Shown: positions 1-7,117, counted from the first letter of the stretch. The stretch is 28,416 bases of DNA from Candidatus Staskawiczbacteria bacterium RIFOXYD1_FULL_32_13 (GCA_001820485.1 MHPU01000034.1:1-28416), one strand, 5' to 3'. Numbers and translations are program-made. Notes: a model not told the origin generated them from the letters alone.

Positions 1-296
1 ATATAAAATAAAAATAAAAAAATTAATAAAATAAAATTATCAAAATATTTTTCAAATTTTTTAATATTTTCTTTTAATGGGTCAATTTTGGGTAAAATTG
101 TAAATAATAGAAACATTGCTATAGAAATTATAGGCATTAAAAACAAACCCCAAAACTTATTCATATATCCATTTACATTGCCATCTATTCCCCAATGAGA
201 AGCAATTCTATCTGGAAACAAAGGATAAAAATAAATACTAATCAAAAATGAAACTGCAATAATAATTAAAACAACAATTGTATTTTTCTTAATCAT
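1..296 (-). CDS. SdpI/DUF1648-family membrane protein, N-terminal part, runs off left edge
   Basis: The minus strand is open from an ATG at 296-294 to the window edge, so this gene is 3'-truncated by the window. The translation begins MIKKNTIVVLIIIAVS, a first membrane segment, followed by YPLFPDRIASHWGIDGNVNGY. That motif is typical of the DUF1648 domain of SdpI-like immunity or signalling membrane proteins. A second hydrophobic segment (FWGLFLMPIISIAMFLLF), the family-typical LPKIDPLKENIKKF, and the start of a third segment follow. The ATG lies inside the last codons of the upstream DUF192 gene (8-nt overlap), which suggests translational coupling. The family assignment is by motif. In Bacillus, SdpI gives immunity to the SdpC toxin. 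No SdpC partner is visible here, so the actual role is unknown. Confidence 0.8.
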   Translation of the reverse strand, partial: MIKKNTIVVLIIIAVSFLISIYFYPLFPDRIASHWGIDGNVNGYMNKFWGLFLMPIISIAMFLLFTILPKIDPLKENIKKFEKYFDNFILLIFLFLFY

Positions 297-759
297 AAAT
301 TTTTACCTCATTACCAATTTTAATATTAAATTTTTGGCAAAGACCAGAATTAATTTCCAGAACATATTTAGCGTCTTTTTGAGGGTTTACTTGTGGACAA
401 TTTATATTTTTACACGGCTGAGTATTTTCTGAAATAAAAATAATTTTTTTATTTTTATTTATCCAAATTATATCAAGCGGAATCTTGGTATTTTTCATCC
501 AAAATGGATAAATTGCCTCTTTATCAAAAACAAATAGCATACCATTATCATCTGCTAAACTTTCTCTAAACATTAATCCTTTTCTTATTTGAAAATCATT
601 TTCTGCAAACTCTATAGCAAAACAATTACTATTTATACACGCTTTACCAACTTTATAATCTACCTCTTTTTCTAGCCATAATCCAGAAATCTGCCAACAT
701 AAAAAAATAAAGACTGTAACAATAATAATAGCTAAAAATATTTGCACAGCTTTATTCAT
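289..759 (-). CDS. DUF192 family protein, membrane-anchored
   Basis: The protein is about 156 aa from the ATG at 759. The frame stays open upstream to 840, but that extension translates a palindromic repeat (SFPRKRESR...), so the ATG at 759 is preferred. An N-terminal hydrophobic segment (about residues 4-24, AVQIFLAIIIVTVFIFLCW) is either an anchor or an uncleaved signal. The DUF192 core follows: KGLMFRESLADDNGMLFVF, then FWMKNTKIPLDIIWI, then a Cys pair (QPCKNINCP) and the closing LEINSGLCQKFNIKIGNEV. DUF192 proteins form a small beta-barrel of unknown biochemical function and are common as exported or anchored proteins. The 3' end overlaps the SdpI-like start. The family call is solid; the function is not known. 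Confidence 0.88.
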   Translation of the reverse strand: MNKAVQIFLAIIIVTVFIFLCWQISGLWLEKEVDYKVGKACINSNCFAIEFAENDFQIRKGLMFRESLADDNGMLFVFDKEAIYPFWMKNTKIPLDIIWINKNKKIIFISENTQPCKNINCPQVNPQKDAKYVLEINSGLCQKFNIKIGNEVKIYD

Positions 760-765
760 CTCTGT

Positions 766-839
766 TGTCATTCCCAACTTGATTGGGAATCCAGGATTAA
801 TTAGACAAGCTCTGGATTCCCGCTTTCGCGGGAATGACA
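766..839. repeat. Intergenic palindromic repeat (GTCATTCCC family)
   Basis: The element begins TGTCATTCCC and ends GGGAATGACA, so the outer arms are perfect inverted repeats. Internal GGGAATCCAG and CTGGATTCCCGC arms with a CGCTTTCGCG-type hairpin give a double-hairpin form. Repeats of this kind, translated as xFPRKRESR, are widespread between genes in many bacteria. It lies between the DUF192 gene and the dehydrogenase gene and produces a spurious N-terminal extension of the DUF192 frame. Confidence 0.85.
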
Positions 840-851
840 CTAAACAATATT

Positions 852-1988
852 TTATTTCTTTGCATTCTTTTTAGCTAAAATAATTTTTTTAGCTAAATCC
901 ATAGCCACTATTCTTGGATTTATTTTTTTTGCTAATGATTCTTTCATTACATCTTTTGTAGCTTTTACAATTTTATTCTCCACTGTTTCAAACATTCTTT
1001 TTGGATTATATCCCCTATATTCTGCATAAGAGGAAATCACTCCCCCAGCATTAGCTACAAAATCTGGAACAAACATAATTCCCTTTTTGAATAACTCATC
1101 TTCAACATTTTCTCTCATTGGAATGTTGCCAGCTTCAACAATTAATTTTACCTTAATATCATTTTTATTTATATCATTTATAACATCTGTAACAGAAGCA
1201 GGAATTAAAATATCAACTGGAACTTTCCAAAATTCTTCTGCACAAATAATTTTACCTTGCTTATAATCAGAAATTGGTTTTTTATTTTTAATTATATTTT
1301 TCATTATATTTGCCTCAAAACCATTTTTTGCAAAAACAGCTCCATCTTTGTCAGCTATTGCTATGATTTTAGCTCCCATTTCTGTTAAAAAAGTGTAAGC
1401 AAAAGTACCCACATTTCCAAAACCATGTATAGAGACTGTAGCCCCTTTGATGTTAACGCCCAAAACTTCTGCCGCTACCTTTGTGGAATGTGCCACTCCA
1501 AAACCAGTACTTCCAAATTCATGAGGAAGTCCACATTTCTCACCTTTTTTACCAAAAGTTTTCATACATAAATTTGCTGGCTTCCCTGTAGCTGAATTAA
1601 AAATTCCAGTAGCTTCTACAAATTGAGCCATTTCCAACTCACCAGTGTTTACATCAGGCCCTGCAATATACTTTTTAGGGACTAATGGTTTAATTGCTTT
1701 TGCAAAACCCTGCATTAATGCTTTTTTTTGCTCAGCACTTCCACCATTCCAAATAATTCCCGATTTTCCTCCACCAAAAGGAATTCCAGCAATTGCATTT
1801 TTCCAAGTCATGGCTCTTGCTAATCTTCTTACCTCTTCTTCGGAAACATTAAAATTCATTCTAATACCACCTTTAGCAGGGCCTAAAACAGTATTATCTA
1901 TGACTAAAAACCCATCTAAGCCAATTTTTGCATCATGAACTTTTACCACATACTCAGGCCCCCATTCATCATCTTTTATAATTTCCAT
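852..1988 (-). CDS. Glu/Leu/Phe/Val dehydrogenase (glutamate dehydrogenase-like)
   Basis: This 378-aa NAD(P)-dependent amino-acid dehydrogenase would interconvert an amino acid and its 2-oxo acid plus ammonia. The N-terminal ELFV_dehydrog_N domain has GPAKGGIRM (36-44), TWKNAIAGIPFGGGKSGI with the substrate and catalytic lysines K63 and K75, and GPDVNTGE (110-117). The Rossmann domain has IHGFGNVG (187-194), DILIPAS, VEAGN and VPDFVANAGGVISSY. The protein is shorter than classical hexameric GDH (about 410-450 aa) and close to leucine dehydrogenase length. The GGIRM and PFGGGKSG motifs do not separate Glu from Leu specificity by eye. The start ATG is preceded by a weak AGGT. It is a single gene whose 3' end abuts a palindromic repeat. 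Confidence 0.9.
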   Translation of the reverse strand: MEIIKDDEWGPEYVVKVHDAKIGLDGFLVIDNTVLGPAKGGIRMNFNVSEEEVRRLARAMTWKNAIAGIPFGGGKSGIIWNGGSAEQKKALMQGFAKAIKPLVPKKYIAGPDVNTGELEMAQFVEATGIFNSATGKPANLCMKTFGKKGEKCGLPHEFGSTGFGVAHSTKVAAEVLGVNIKGATVSIHGFGNVGTFAYTFLTEMGAKIIAIADKDGAVFAKNGFEANIMKNIIKNKKPISDYKQGKIICAEEFWKVPVDILIPASVTDVINDINKNDIKVKLIVEAGNIPMRENVEDELFKKGIMFVPDFVANAGGVISSYAEYRGYNPKRMFETVENKIVKATKDVMKESLAKKINPRIVAMDLAKKIILAKKNAKK

Positions 1989-2060
1989 ATTTTTTTACCT
2001 ATTACAGATTATTAATTTTAATATTTATATTTTTCATACGCTTATTCTATCACAATAATT

Positions 2061-2843
2061 TTATTGCCAAATAGTTTTTATTTTTACAGTTTCTGAAAAT
2101 TTTGTGTCCCAACCTGTGCCAGCTTCATCTTTTGTTACAATCATTCTTTTTGCTGTCCATATCTCTCCAATGATTAAATCTCCCATTAACACGTCTAAGT
2201 CCCCTTTTACTTTTGCCTTGCATCCATAAAAAGCTTCTGTATTATTTATAAGTGGCCTACTCCCCGTGTACGGAGCACAAATCGTTCCGTCTTCCAATTC
2301 TAAAAACCAAGCCCAATTAGTTCTTAAAACTACTGGTAATTTTTCCTCGAGCAATGGATCTTTTAGATTAATTATAAAAATATCTTGGCTTAAAGGATTC
2401 ATTTGACAAACTACTTGACCTGCCTGCGCAGGCAGGTCTTTTTTTCCATTACTAAAACATGGATCATAAACTGTTTCTTCAATAGTGCATTTAAATGCAT
2501 CATCCCTATACGGCTGAGCTTTTGAATATTCTTGGCAACTACCATCTTTTATTTCACTTGGCATTATTTCAGGGAAAGAATACTTTATAACTTTTGTAGC
2601 ATTAGGGTTTGTCTCTTTCTCTATAACTATTGGTTCTTTTTTCTGCAATTCTGGCAAAATATTATTATCTATTTTAATCTCTTCTGGTAAAAAATAAATA
2701 CTAATATACTTTGGTACAGAATCCGTAGCAATCCAATAATAAACAATCACTATAGTTATGATTATTAAACTAAAAAATACAATTATAATAGTTCCTAAAA
2801 AATAATTATTTTTGTTTTCTTTTACATCATCTATTGTAATCAT
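2061..2843 (-). CDS. Hypothetical protein with N-terminal membrane anchor
   Basis: I do not recognise this protein. An in-frame TTG lies 12 nt upstream (2855), but the ATG at 2843 (MITIDDV...) is preferred; neither has a clear Shine-Dalgarno site. One strong transmembrane segment lies near residues 14-38 (FLGTIIIVFFSLIIITIVIVYY), and the remaining about 220 residues are predicted extracytoplasmic. That region has six or more cysteines (GSCQEY, FKCTIEE, DPCFSN, VVCQM, TICAPY, YGCKAK), which would suit disulfides outside the membrane. A 22-bp perfect palindrome is inserted in frame and read as DLPAQAGQ. The MITI start resembles that of the 3D-domain gene at 7009, but no homology is evident beyond that. 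Confidence 0.7.
   Translation of the reverse strand: MITIDDVKENKNNYFLGTIIIVFFSLIIITIVIVYYWIATDSVPKYISIYFLPEEIKIDNNILPELQKKEPIVIEKETNPNATKVIKYSFPEIMPSEIKDGSCQEYSKAQPYRDDAFKCTIEETVYDPCFSNGKKDLPAQAGQVVCQMNPLSQDIFIINLKDPLLEEKLPVVLRTNWAWFLELEDGTICAPYTGSRPLINNTEAFYGCKAKVKGDLDVLMGDLIIGEIWTAKRMIVTKDEAGTGWDTKFSETVKIKTIWQ
2417..2438. repeat. 22-bp perfect palindrome inside a coding region
   Basis: GACCTGCCTGC followed by its exact reverse complement GCAGGCAGGTC. It is much more GC-rich than the surrounding gene and is read in frame as DLPAQAG, with no frameshift. It belongs to the same broad class as the CCTGCC/GGCAGG repeat inside the transketolase N gene. Confidence 0.85.
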
Positions 2844-2969
2844 GATTTTTACCAAGTCAAATAAAATTATTTAGAATTTTAATTTTGTTTTACAAAAATT
2901 ATTTGACCGAGTGAATTTTTAATTTTATAAGTTATTATTATATTCTACCACATAACATCAAACTTATGC

Positions 2970-2999
2970 AAAAAAAGTGCCGCTGATTTGCAACGGCAC
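2970..2999 (-). terminator. Intrinsic terminator after the WG-repeat gene
   Basis: Read on the minus strand the stem is GTGCCG/CGGCAC (2994-2999 with 2977-2982), followed by a run of seven T. It lies about 35 nt past the stop of the WG-repeat gene. A smaller GGCTA/TAGCC hairpin lies between. Confidence 0.85.
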
Positions 3000-3034
3000 A
3001 ATTGGCTAGGATTAGCCTAGCACCTTTTTCTATA

Positions 3035-3505
3035 TCAACTGATCTCAGAAGAGACAGACACTTTGGCTGTTCCTCCATTATAACTTTGGACTTTGGTGTA
3101 ACGCTCAGAATACGCAGGAGCACCATCCTTTCGGATATGAAACTCGCCGGTTTTATCCCGCGCTGTGGCAAAATCCTCATCAAAGAAACAACCAACAAAG
3201 TCGTACCTCTGTGAATACGCTGGTTCTCCGTTGGTACGAATATGAAACCACCTACCATCCAAACAAGCACGTGCTAAACCCTGATGAAACTCTCCAACAA
3301 AATCATACCTTTGCAAGTACATTGGAGTGTTGCTTTGAGCAAACACGTGAAACTGAACATCCTTTTCTTCCAACGAGCCTGCGAGTTGAACCACTCTTCT
3401 TGTGCCATTGAATGGTTCAAAGACAACCCACGTTCTTCCCCCAACATCCATACGTTCGGGGTCTGCCATAGAAACCATCATTCCTCTATTCTTCTTGCTA
3501 CCCAT
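3035..3505 (-). CDS. WG-repeat-like protein
   Basis: This 156-aa protein contains WG-type beta repeats: RYDFVGEFHQGLARACLDGR / WFHIRTNGEPAY, then RYDFVGCFFDEDFATARDKT / EFHIRKDGAPAY, then a partial SERYTKV. The tryptophan is partly replaced by Phe, and each unit keeps the pattern (x)FHIRxxGxPAYSxRY. There is no signal peptide or membrane segment. WG-repeat proteins are common in CPR and other bacteria, and their roles are mostly unknown. The ATG at 3505 is supported by an AGGAG about 9 nt upstream (TTAGGAGAAATG...). Base composition is visibly richer in G+C than the neighbouring housekeeping genes, and codon use differs (CGT, CTC and GGA are frequent). It forms an island with the gene at 3573. 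Recent transfer is plausible but not shown. Confidence 0.8.
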   Translation of the reverse strand: MGSKKNRGMMVSMADPERMDVGGRTWVVFEPFNGTRRVVQLAGSLEEKDVQFHVFAQSNTPMYLQRYDFVGEFHQGLARACLDGRWFHIRTNGEPAYSQRYDFVGCFFDEDFATARDKTGEFHIRKDGAPAYSERYTKVQSYNGGTAKVSVSSEIS

Positions 3506-3541
3506 AACACATTTCTCCTAAGTTTCAGAAACACAAAACCT

Positions 3542-3563
3542 GAAAGAACAAAAAAATCCCCTT
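3542..3563. repeat. 22-nt leader/terminator repeat, copy 1
   Basis: Twenty-two bases identical to 4075-4096. On the minus strand they contain GGGGATTTTTTTGTTCTTTC. The repeat lies between the end of the gene at 3573 and the Shine-Dalgarno site of the WG-repeat gene. This copy has only a weak upstream stem, so its terminator activity is uncertain. Confidence 0.7.
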
Positions 3564-3572
3564 TCGCTAAGT

Positions 3573-4049
3573 TTACAATCTACGGACAGCGAACCAATGA
3601 TCGCTCCACCACGTGGTTTCTCCTCTGAAAACTGCCACATACCCCTCTTTTAATCCTGCTTTAGATGTGTGGGCAGAAATCCAACAATGCAGGTCAAGCA
3701 CACCAACATCATCGTGCCAAAAATCAGCACAATCATGCTCACATGCAAATTTGGGATCAGACTCTAAATCTGCCAAAACCGCTTGAGGATCGCTTAGTGG
3801 CTTATAGCCCAAGCTAGCTAAATATGCCAAAACTGTCCTGTTACACTGAGTACCGATTTCGAGCTTCACATAATCGATATCGATATCTGTACCTGAGAAA
3901 GATGGAGCTTTTGCAACAACCCCTTCTTGTGCCCACCTTCTTATGACATAACCTTCTCCCCATTTCTTTTCATGAGTTCTGGCAATCGCTAATTTAAAGG
4001 TTTGATTGCGATCGATTTGAGTCACACGCCGAGAAATAATCACTACCAT
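3573..4049 (-). CDS. Hypothetical protein in GC-rich island
   Basis: I do not recognise this 158-aa protein. It is soluble, acidic in the middle and rich in Trp (WGEGY, RRWAQEG, DFWHDD, HCWIS, TTWWSDHWFAV). The segment FACEHDCADFWHDDVGVLDLHCW holds three Cys and three His residues and could bind metal. This is inference only. The GC content and codon use match the downstream WG-repeat gene and differ from the core genes nearby. A minus-strand promoter at 4218-4246 probably drives it, and the leader contains two hairpins with T-runs (4158-4179 and 4083-4104), so transcription may be attenuated before this gene. The start ATG at 4049 has only a weak purine stretch upstream. Confidence 0.65.
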   Translation of the reverse strand: MVVIISRRVTQIDRNQTFKLAIARTHEKKWGEGYVIRRWAQEGVVAKAPSFSGTDIDIDYVKLEIGTQCNRTVLAYLASLGYKPLSDPQAVLADLESDPKFACEHDCADFWHDDVGVLDLHCWISAHTSKAGLKEGYVAVFRGETTWWSDHWFAVRRL

Positions 4050-4074
4050 AGAGCATTTCTTGAAAGAACAAACC

Positions 4075-4096
4075 GAAAGAACAAAAAAATCCCCTT
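4075..4096. repeat. 22-nt leader/terminator repeat, copy 2
   Basis: Identical to 3542-3563. This copy overlaps a strong hairpin (4083-4104), so on the minus strand it reads as the 3' arm and T-run of an intrinsic terminator followed by GTTCTTTC. Confidence 0.75.
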
Positions 4097-4104
4097 GAAG
4101 GGGA
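4083..4104 (-). terminator. Hairpin plus T-run in the leader of the 3573-4049 gene
   Basis: On the minus strand TCCCC-TTCAA-GGGGA is followed by seven T. It lies about 35 nt upstream of the ATG at 4049 and downstream of the minus promoter at 4218-4246, so it would act as an attenuator or as the end of a short leader transcript. Confidence 0.65.
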
Positions 4105-4157
4105 CCTGTGTTTTTACACTACTTAGCTGATGCTATTTGCTAAAAAAACAACAAAAT

Positions 4158-4179
4158 CCCCTTCCGTAAGGAGGTTTTT
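4158..4179. terminator. Bidirectional terminator-like hairpin
   Basis: CCCCTT-ccgt-AAGG(A)GG is followed by five T on the plus strand, with an A-rich stretch before it that gives TTTTG on the minus strand. No plus-strand gene ends here. It lies in the leader of the minus-strand gene at 3573-4049. Confidence 0.55.
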
Positions 4180-4217
4180 ATTGTTTTATTTTGTAAAACA
4201 AATAACATCATATTTTA

Positions 4218-4246
4218 AATTTATCAAATGCACACTTGAATGTCAA
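4218..4246 (-). promoter_or_regulatory. Promoter for the 3573-4049 gene
   Basis: On the minus strand there is TTGACA (4246-4241), a 17-nt spacer and TAAATT (4223-4218). Its -35 shares one base with the infB -35, so the two promoters are divergent and overlapping, with TTGA/TCAA symmetry at 4236-4246. Confidence 0.65.
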
Positions 4247-4264
4247 TAGTAAATGGTGTATTAT
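4236..4264 (+). promoter_or_regulatory. infB promoter
   Basis: TTGAAT (4236-4241), a 17-nt spacer and TATTAT (4259-4264). Transcription would start near 4271, about 10 nt before the infB ATG, leaving no room for a Shine-Dalgarno site. The mRNA is therefore near-leaderless. Confidence 0.7.
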
Positions 4265-4280
4265 TAACAATATATATTTT

Positions 4281-5801
4281 ATGGCAAAAAAAGCAAAGGC
4301 TGAAGTTAAAAATATCCTGCAAACTCGTCCACCTGTTGTGGTTGTTTTGGGACATGTGGATCATGGCAAAAGCTCTTTGCTTGAAGCAATTAGAGATTTT
4401 AAAATAACCGCCAAAGAATCTGGAGGAATTACCCAACATATTGGAGCTTATGAAATAGATGAAAAAGGCAAAAAAATAACTTTTATTGATACACCAGGAC
4501 ACGAAGCTTTTTCAGCAATGAGAGCCAGAGGCACAGAAGTAGCTGATGTTGCATTGCTTGTAATTGATTCTGCTCAATCTGTACAACCCCAAACTAAAGA
4601 GGCTATCAATGTTATAAAACGCTCTGAAATACCAATGATTGTTGTACTAAACAAAATTGATTTGCCAAATGCTGACCCAGAAAAAATAAAAAGAGAGCTT
4701 TCAAAAGTTGATATTTTTGTAGAATCAATGGGCGGAGAGATTCCTTCAGTTGAAGTTTCAGCTAAAGAAAAAACAGGTATTGATGAATTACTTGAAATGA
4801 TTTTACTTATTTCAGATTTAAAAGAATTAAAATCAGAAACAGATTTACCTGTAGAAGGATTAATAATTGAATCTTATATGGATGCTGGCAAAGGACCTGT
4901 AGCCACAGCAATAATAAAAAAGGGTATTTTAAATTTAAAAGATATAATAGCTACAGACATTGCCTTAGGAAAAGTAAGAGGCATGCAAGATTTCCAAGGA
5001 AAACAAATTCAAAAAGCTCTCCCCTCTCAGCCTGTAGTTATTTTAGGTTTTGAAAAAGTTCCAGCTGTTGGAGAAAAATTTAAATTTTTCAAATCTGTAG
5101 AAGATGCACAAGCAAAACTTAAGATAGAATCACAAAAAAGAGAAATTAATGTTTCTGTTATTGACAATGATCCCTCTAAAAAAATTGTAAATATAATTTT
5201 AAAAGGAGATGTTTTTGGTTCAATTGAAGCTATTGAAGGTGTTTTAAAAAATTTACCGCAAGAAAAAGTTATTTTAAGGATTTTAAAATCAGAAGTTGGA
5301 GATATTAATGAAACAGATATAAAAACAGCAGAAATGGTCAAAGCTCAAATTATTGGCTTTAGAGTAAAAATTAGTCCAACTGTAGTAAAAATGATGCAAA
5401 AAGAAGAAGGGCAGAAAATAAGAATAAAGACCTTTAATATAATTTACGATTTAATCCAAGAAGTAAGATTTGGAATGGAAAAATCACTTGAAGCTGAAGT
5501 TGTAAGAAGAGACATTGGTAAAATAAGAGCATTAGTACTATTCTTTGCAGAAAAAAATAGACAAATTGTTGGTGGTAAAATTCAAGATGGAGAAATTAAA
5601 AAAGGTTTAAAATTAGAAATATTTAGAAATAATGAAAAAGTTGGGTCTGGTAGAATAATTGAACTTCAAAGAGATAAAAAGGTAGTTGATAAATTAAGTA
5701 AGGGAGATGAATGTGGAATTTTATTTGAAGGAAATACTAAAATCGAAAAAGATGATATTCTGGTTGCTTTCATCGAAGAACGCAAAAAATCCGAATTATA
5801 A
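4281..5801 (+). CDS. infB: Translation initiation factor IF-2 (short form)
   Basis: IF-2 is the GTPase that brings initiator tRNA to the 30S subunit and promotes subunit joining. G motifs are clear: GHVDHGKS (24-31), GGITQHIG (48-55), DTPGHEAF (70-77), NKID (124-127) and SAKE. Domains II, III and IV follow to residue 506. The N-terminal IF2_N regions of typical bacterial IF-2 (700-900 aa) are absent; only about 15 residues precede the G domain. The ATG at 4281 (MAKKAKAEVK) is chosen over an in-frame TTG at 4236 because that TTG is the -35 box of the promoter. It is followed by rbfA after 2 nt, the usual infB-rbfA pairing. Confidence 0.96.
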   Translation: MAKKAKAEVKNILQTRPPVVVVLGHVDHGKSSLLEAIRDFKITAKESGGITQHIGAYEIDEKGKKITFIDTPGHEAFSAMRARGTEVADVALLVIDSAQSVQPQTKEAINVIKRSEIPMIVVLNKIDLPNADPEKIKRELSKVDIFVESMGGEIPSVEVSAKEKTGIDELLEMILLISDLKELKSETDLPVEGLIIESYMDAGKGPVATAIIKKGILNLKDIIATDIALGKVRGMQDFQGKQIQKALPSQPVVILGFEKVPAVGEKFKFFKSVEDAQAKLKIESQKREINVSVIDNDPSKKIVNIILKGDVFGSIEAIEGVLKNLPQEKVILRILKSEVGDINETDIKTAEMVKAQIIGFRVKISPTVVKMMQKEEGQKIRIKTFNIIYDLIQEVRFGMEKSLEAEVVRRDIGKIRALVLFFAEKNRQIVGGKIQDGEIKKGLKLEIFRNNEKVGSGRIIELQRDKKVVDKLSKGDECGILFEGNTKIEKDDILVAFIEERKKSEL

Positions 5802-5803
5802 AT

Positions 5804-6151
5804 ATGCCTACAACAAATAGAATAGATAAAGTTAATTCCCTACTTTTGCAAGAAATTAGTAAAATAATTTTACAAGATTTTGATTTTTCTGATTGCCTTG
5901 TTACTTTAACTCACGTTGATGTAACTGCAAATTTAATTGATGCCAAAGCATTTATTACAGTTCTTCCCGATGAGAAAAAAGACAAAATAATTAAAATCTT
6001 AAACACTAATATTAGAGATGTCCAAAAAAAAATCAATAAAAAGTTAAATATGCGTCCAATTCCAAAAATAAAATTTGTCAGAGATGAAAACGTTAAACAA
6101 GCAGCCAAAATAGAAGCTCTACTTGAAAAAATAAAAACAGAAAATAATTAG
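5804..6151 (+). CDS. rbfA: 30S ribosome-binding factor A
   Basis: A 115-aa KH-type ribosome maturation factor that acts on 16S rRNA late in 30S assembly. It begins TNRIDKVNSLLLQEISKIIL, and the beta-strand region SDCLVTLTHVDVTANLIDAKAFITVLP is family-typical, as is the C-terminal IPKIKFVRDENVKQAAKIEALLEKI. The length matches the family. The start lies 2 nt after the infB stop, so translation is likely coupled. Two tRNA genes and a terminator follow, so this may be one infB-rbfA-tRNA transcript. Confidence 0.93.
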   Translation: MPTTNRIDKVNSLLLQEISKIILQDFDFSDCLVTLTHVDVTANLIDAKAFITVLPDEKKDKIIKILNTNIRDVQKKINKKLNMRPIPKIKFVRDENVKQAAKIEALLEKIKTENN

Positions 6152-6199
6152 TTTAATAGTTGAAAATTTATAAAAATTGTGTAAAATGATATTTATATT

Positions 6200-6271
6200 G
6201 GCCTGGTAGCTAAGTAGTAAAGCAACGGTCTGCAAAACCGTTATACGTGGGTGCGATTCCCACCCAGGCCT
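6200..6271 (+). tRNA. tRNA-Cys (GCA)
   Basis: 72-nt cloverleaf. Acceptor stem GGCCTGG/CCAGGCC with discriminator T (U73 is expected for Cys). Anticodon stem ACGGT/ACCGT around loop CTGCAAA, anticodon GCA. T arm GTGGG-TGCGATT-CCCAC. The D arm is short (GCT/AGC). CCA is not encoded. Confidence 0.95.
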
Positions 6272-6296
6272 CAAAATTGAAAATTTGTTTAAATAT

Positions 6297-6379
6297 GCCC
6301 AGGTGGCGGAATGGTATACGCACAACACTTAAAATGTTGCGAGATTTTTCTCATGCGGGTTCGACTCCCGCCCTGGGCA
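6297..6379 (+). tRNA. tRNA-Leu (TAA)
   Basis: 83-nt cloverleaf with a long variable arm, as expected for Leu. Acceptor GCCCAGG/CCTGGGC with discriminator A. Anticodon stem CAACA/TGTTG around CTTAAAA, anticodon TAA. T arm GCGGG-TTCGACT-CCCGC. It lies 25 nt after tRNA-Cys on the same strand. CCA is not encoded. Confidence 0.95.
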
Positions 6380-6404
6380 CACTTCAATTCTTTCAGTGCA
6401 AGCA

Positions 6405-6438
6405 AAAAAAATCACTAATAATTATTAGTGATTTTTTT
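6405..6438 (+). terminator. Intrinsic terminator after the tRNA pair
   Basis: ATCACTAATAA is immediately followed by its reverse complement TTATTAGTGAT, flanked by A7 and T7. It closes the infB-rbfA-tRNA unit. Confidence 0.85.
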
Positions 6439-6484
6439 ATTTATCTGTGTAAATCTGTTTCTAATCTGTGTAAATTAGTGTTTA

Positions 6485-7009
6485 TTAACTCTCAATAACT
6501 TCAATATATGATATTTTTGCACCAAAGTTCTTCGCATCTTGATATTCCTCCATCCAAATATCTGCATGATAATTTCCTTTTCTTTTGTTCATTCTATCTT
6601 CAACTACAAATATCTTATCTCCATATAATTCAGGTATTCTTACTTTTGTCCCAAAAGGTAATAGGTTATTTGCAATAATTCCATCTACAACTTGTTTGTT
6701 TGAAGCTGTAATAAATGGAGAATCATCAGTTTGATCGGGAGTGCTTGAGTAAGCTGTAATTACCATTTTTACTTTTTTAACAACCTCATAGTCACTTCTA
6801 TCTAATTTGCAAATTGTTAGATGTCCATTATTTAATTTAGGCTTATTTACTAAATTAAAAATAGAAAATCCAGTTGGCAAATCAGCATTAGTTTCCGCGG
6901 GCACGACTAAAGCAAATATTATAATTCCTACAGCAAACCCTAAAACAATACAACTTGCTGTTAAAATTCCCTTGATTATTTGATTTTTAATGGCTTTTAT
7001 TGTAATCAT
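6485..7009 (-). CDS. Membrane-anchored 3D-domain protein (double-psi beta-barrel)
   Basis: About 174 aa from the ATG at 7009. A longer frame opens at 7054, but that ATG falls inside the spacer of the promoter at 7045-7073 and cannot be the start. An N-terminal hydrophobic segment (about residues 14-37, ILTASCIVLGFAVGIIIFALVV) anchors or exports it. The C-terminal 3D domain has VKMVITAYSSTPDQTDDSPF, then GIIANNLLPFGTKVRIPE, then KIFVVEDRMNKR and HADIWMEEYQDAKNFG, with the conserved aspartates of that fold. Related domains occur in MltA-type lytic transglycosylases and YabE/Rpf-like cell-wall proteins, so a peptidoglycan role is likely. Whether it is catalytic is unknown. Confidence 0.85.
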   Translation of the reverse strand: MITIKAIKNQIIKGILTASCIVLGFAVGIIIFALVVPAETNADLPTGFSIFNLVNKPKLNNGHLTICKLDRSDYEVVKKVKMVITAYSSTPDQTDDSPFITASNKQVVDGIIANNLLPFGTKVRIPELYGDKIFVVEDRMNKRKGNYHADIWMEEYQDAKNFGAKISYIEVIES

Positions 7010-7044
7010 AAATTTAAAAACCCCAATCTTTAGGGTAATTTTTA

Positions 7045-7073
7045 ATTGTAGCATATTTAAGCTTCCTTGTCAA
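7045..7073 (-). promoter_or_regulatory. Promoter of the 3D-domain gene
   Basis: On the minus strand there is TTGACA (7073-7068), an exact 17-nt spacer and TACAAT (7050-7045). It fixes the start codon at 7009 rather than 7054. Confidence 0.8.
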
Positions 7074-7085
7074 TAGTTACACACC

Positions 7086-7117
7086 ATTTTGTCAACATAG
7101 TCAATAGTTGACAAAAT
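7086..7117. promoter_or_regulatory. Inverted repeat upstream of the 3D-domain promoter
   Basis: ATTTTGTCAAC (7086-7096) and GTTGACAAAAT (7107-7117) are perfect 11-bp arms around a 10-nt spacer. The spacer side also carries GTCAATAGTT, repeated 31 bp away at 7069 over the -35 box. It could be an operator or a second, tandem promoter. Confidence 0.55.

Noticed and set aside
760..840. N-terminal extension of the DUF192 protein
   Set aside because: The extra residues are a translated intergenic palindrome; the ATG at 759 begins directly before the membrane segment.
4158..4179. Anti-Shine-Dalgarno mimic (CCTCCTTA on the minus strand) as a regulatory RNA
   Set aside because: The bases are fully explained as one arm of a terminator-like hairpin; there is no further support.
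6247..6498. An 83-codon frame on the plus strand
   Set aside because: It runs through tRNA-Cys, tRNA-Leu and the terminator.
7010..7054. N-terminal extension of the 3D-domain protein
   Set aside because: The upstream ATG lies between the -35 and -10 of the promoter and would not be in the mRNA.
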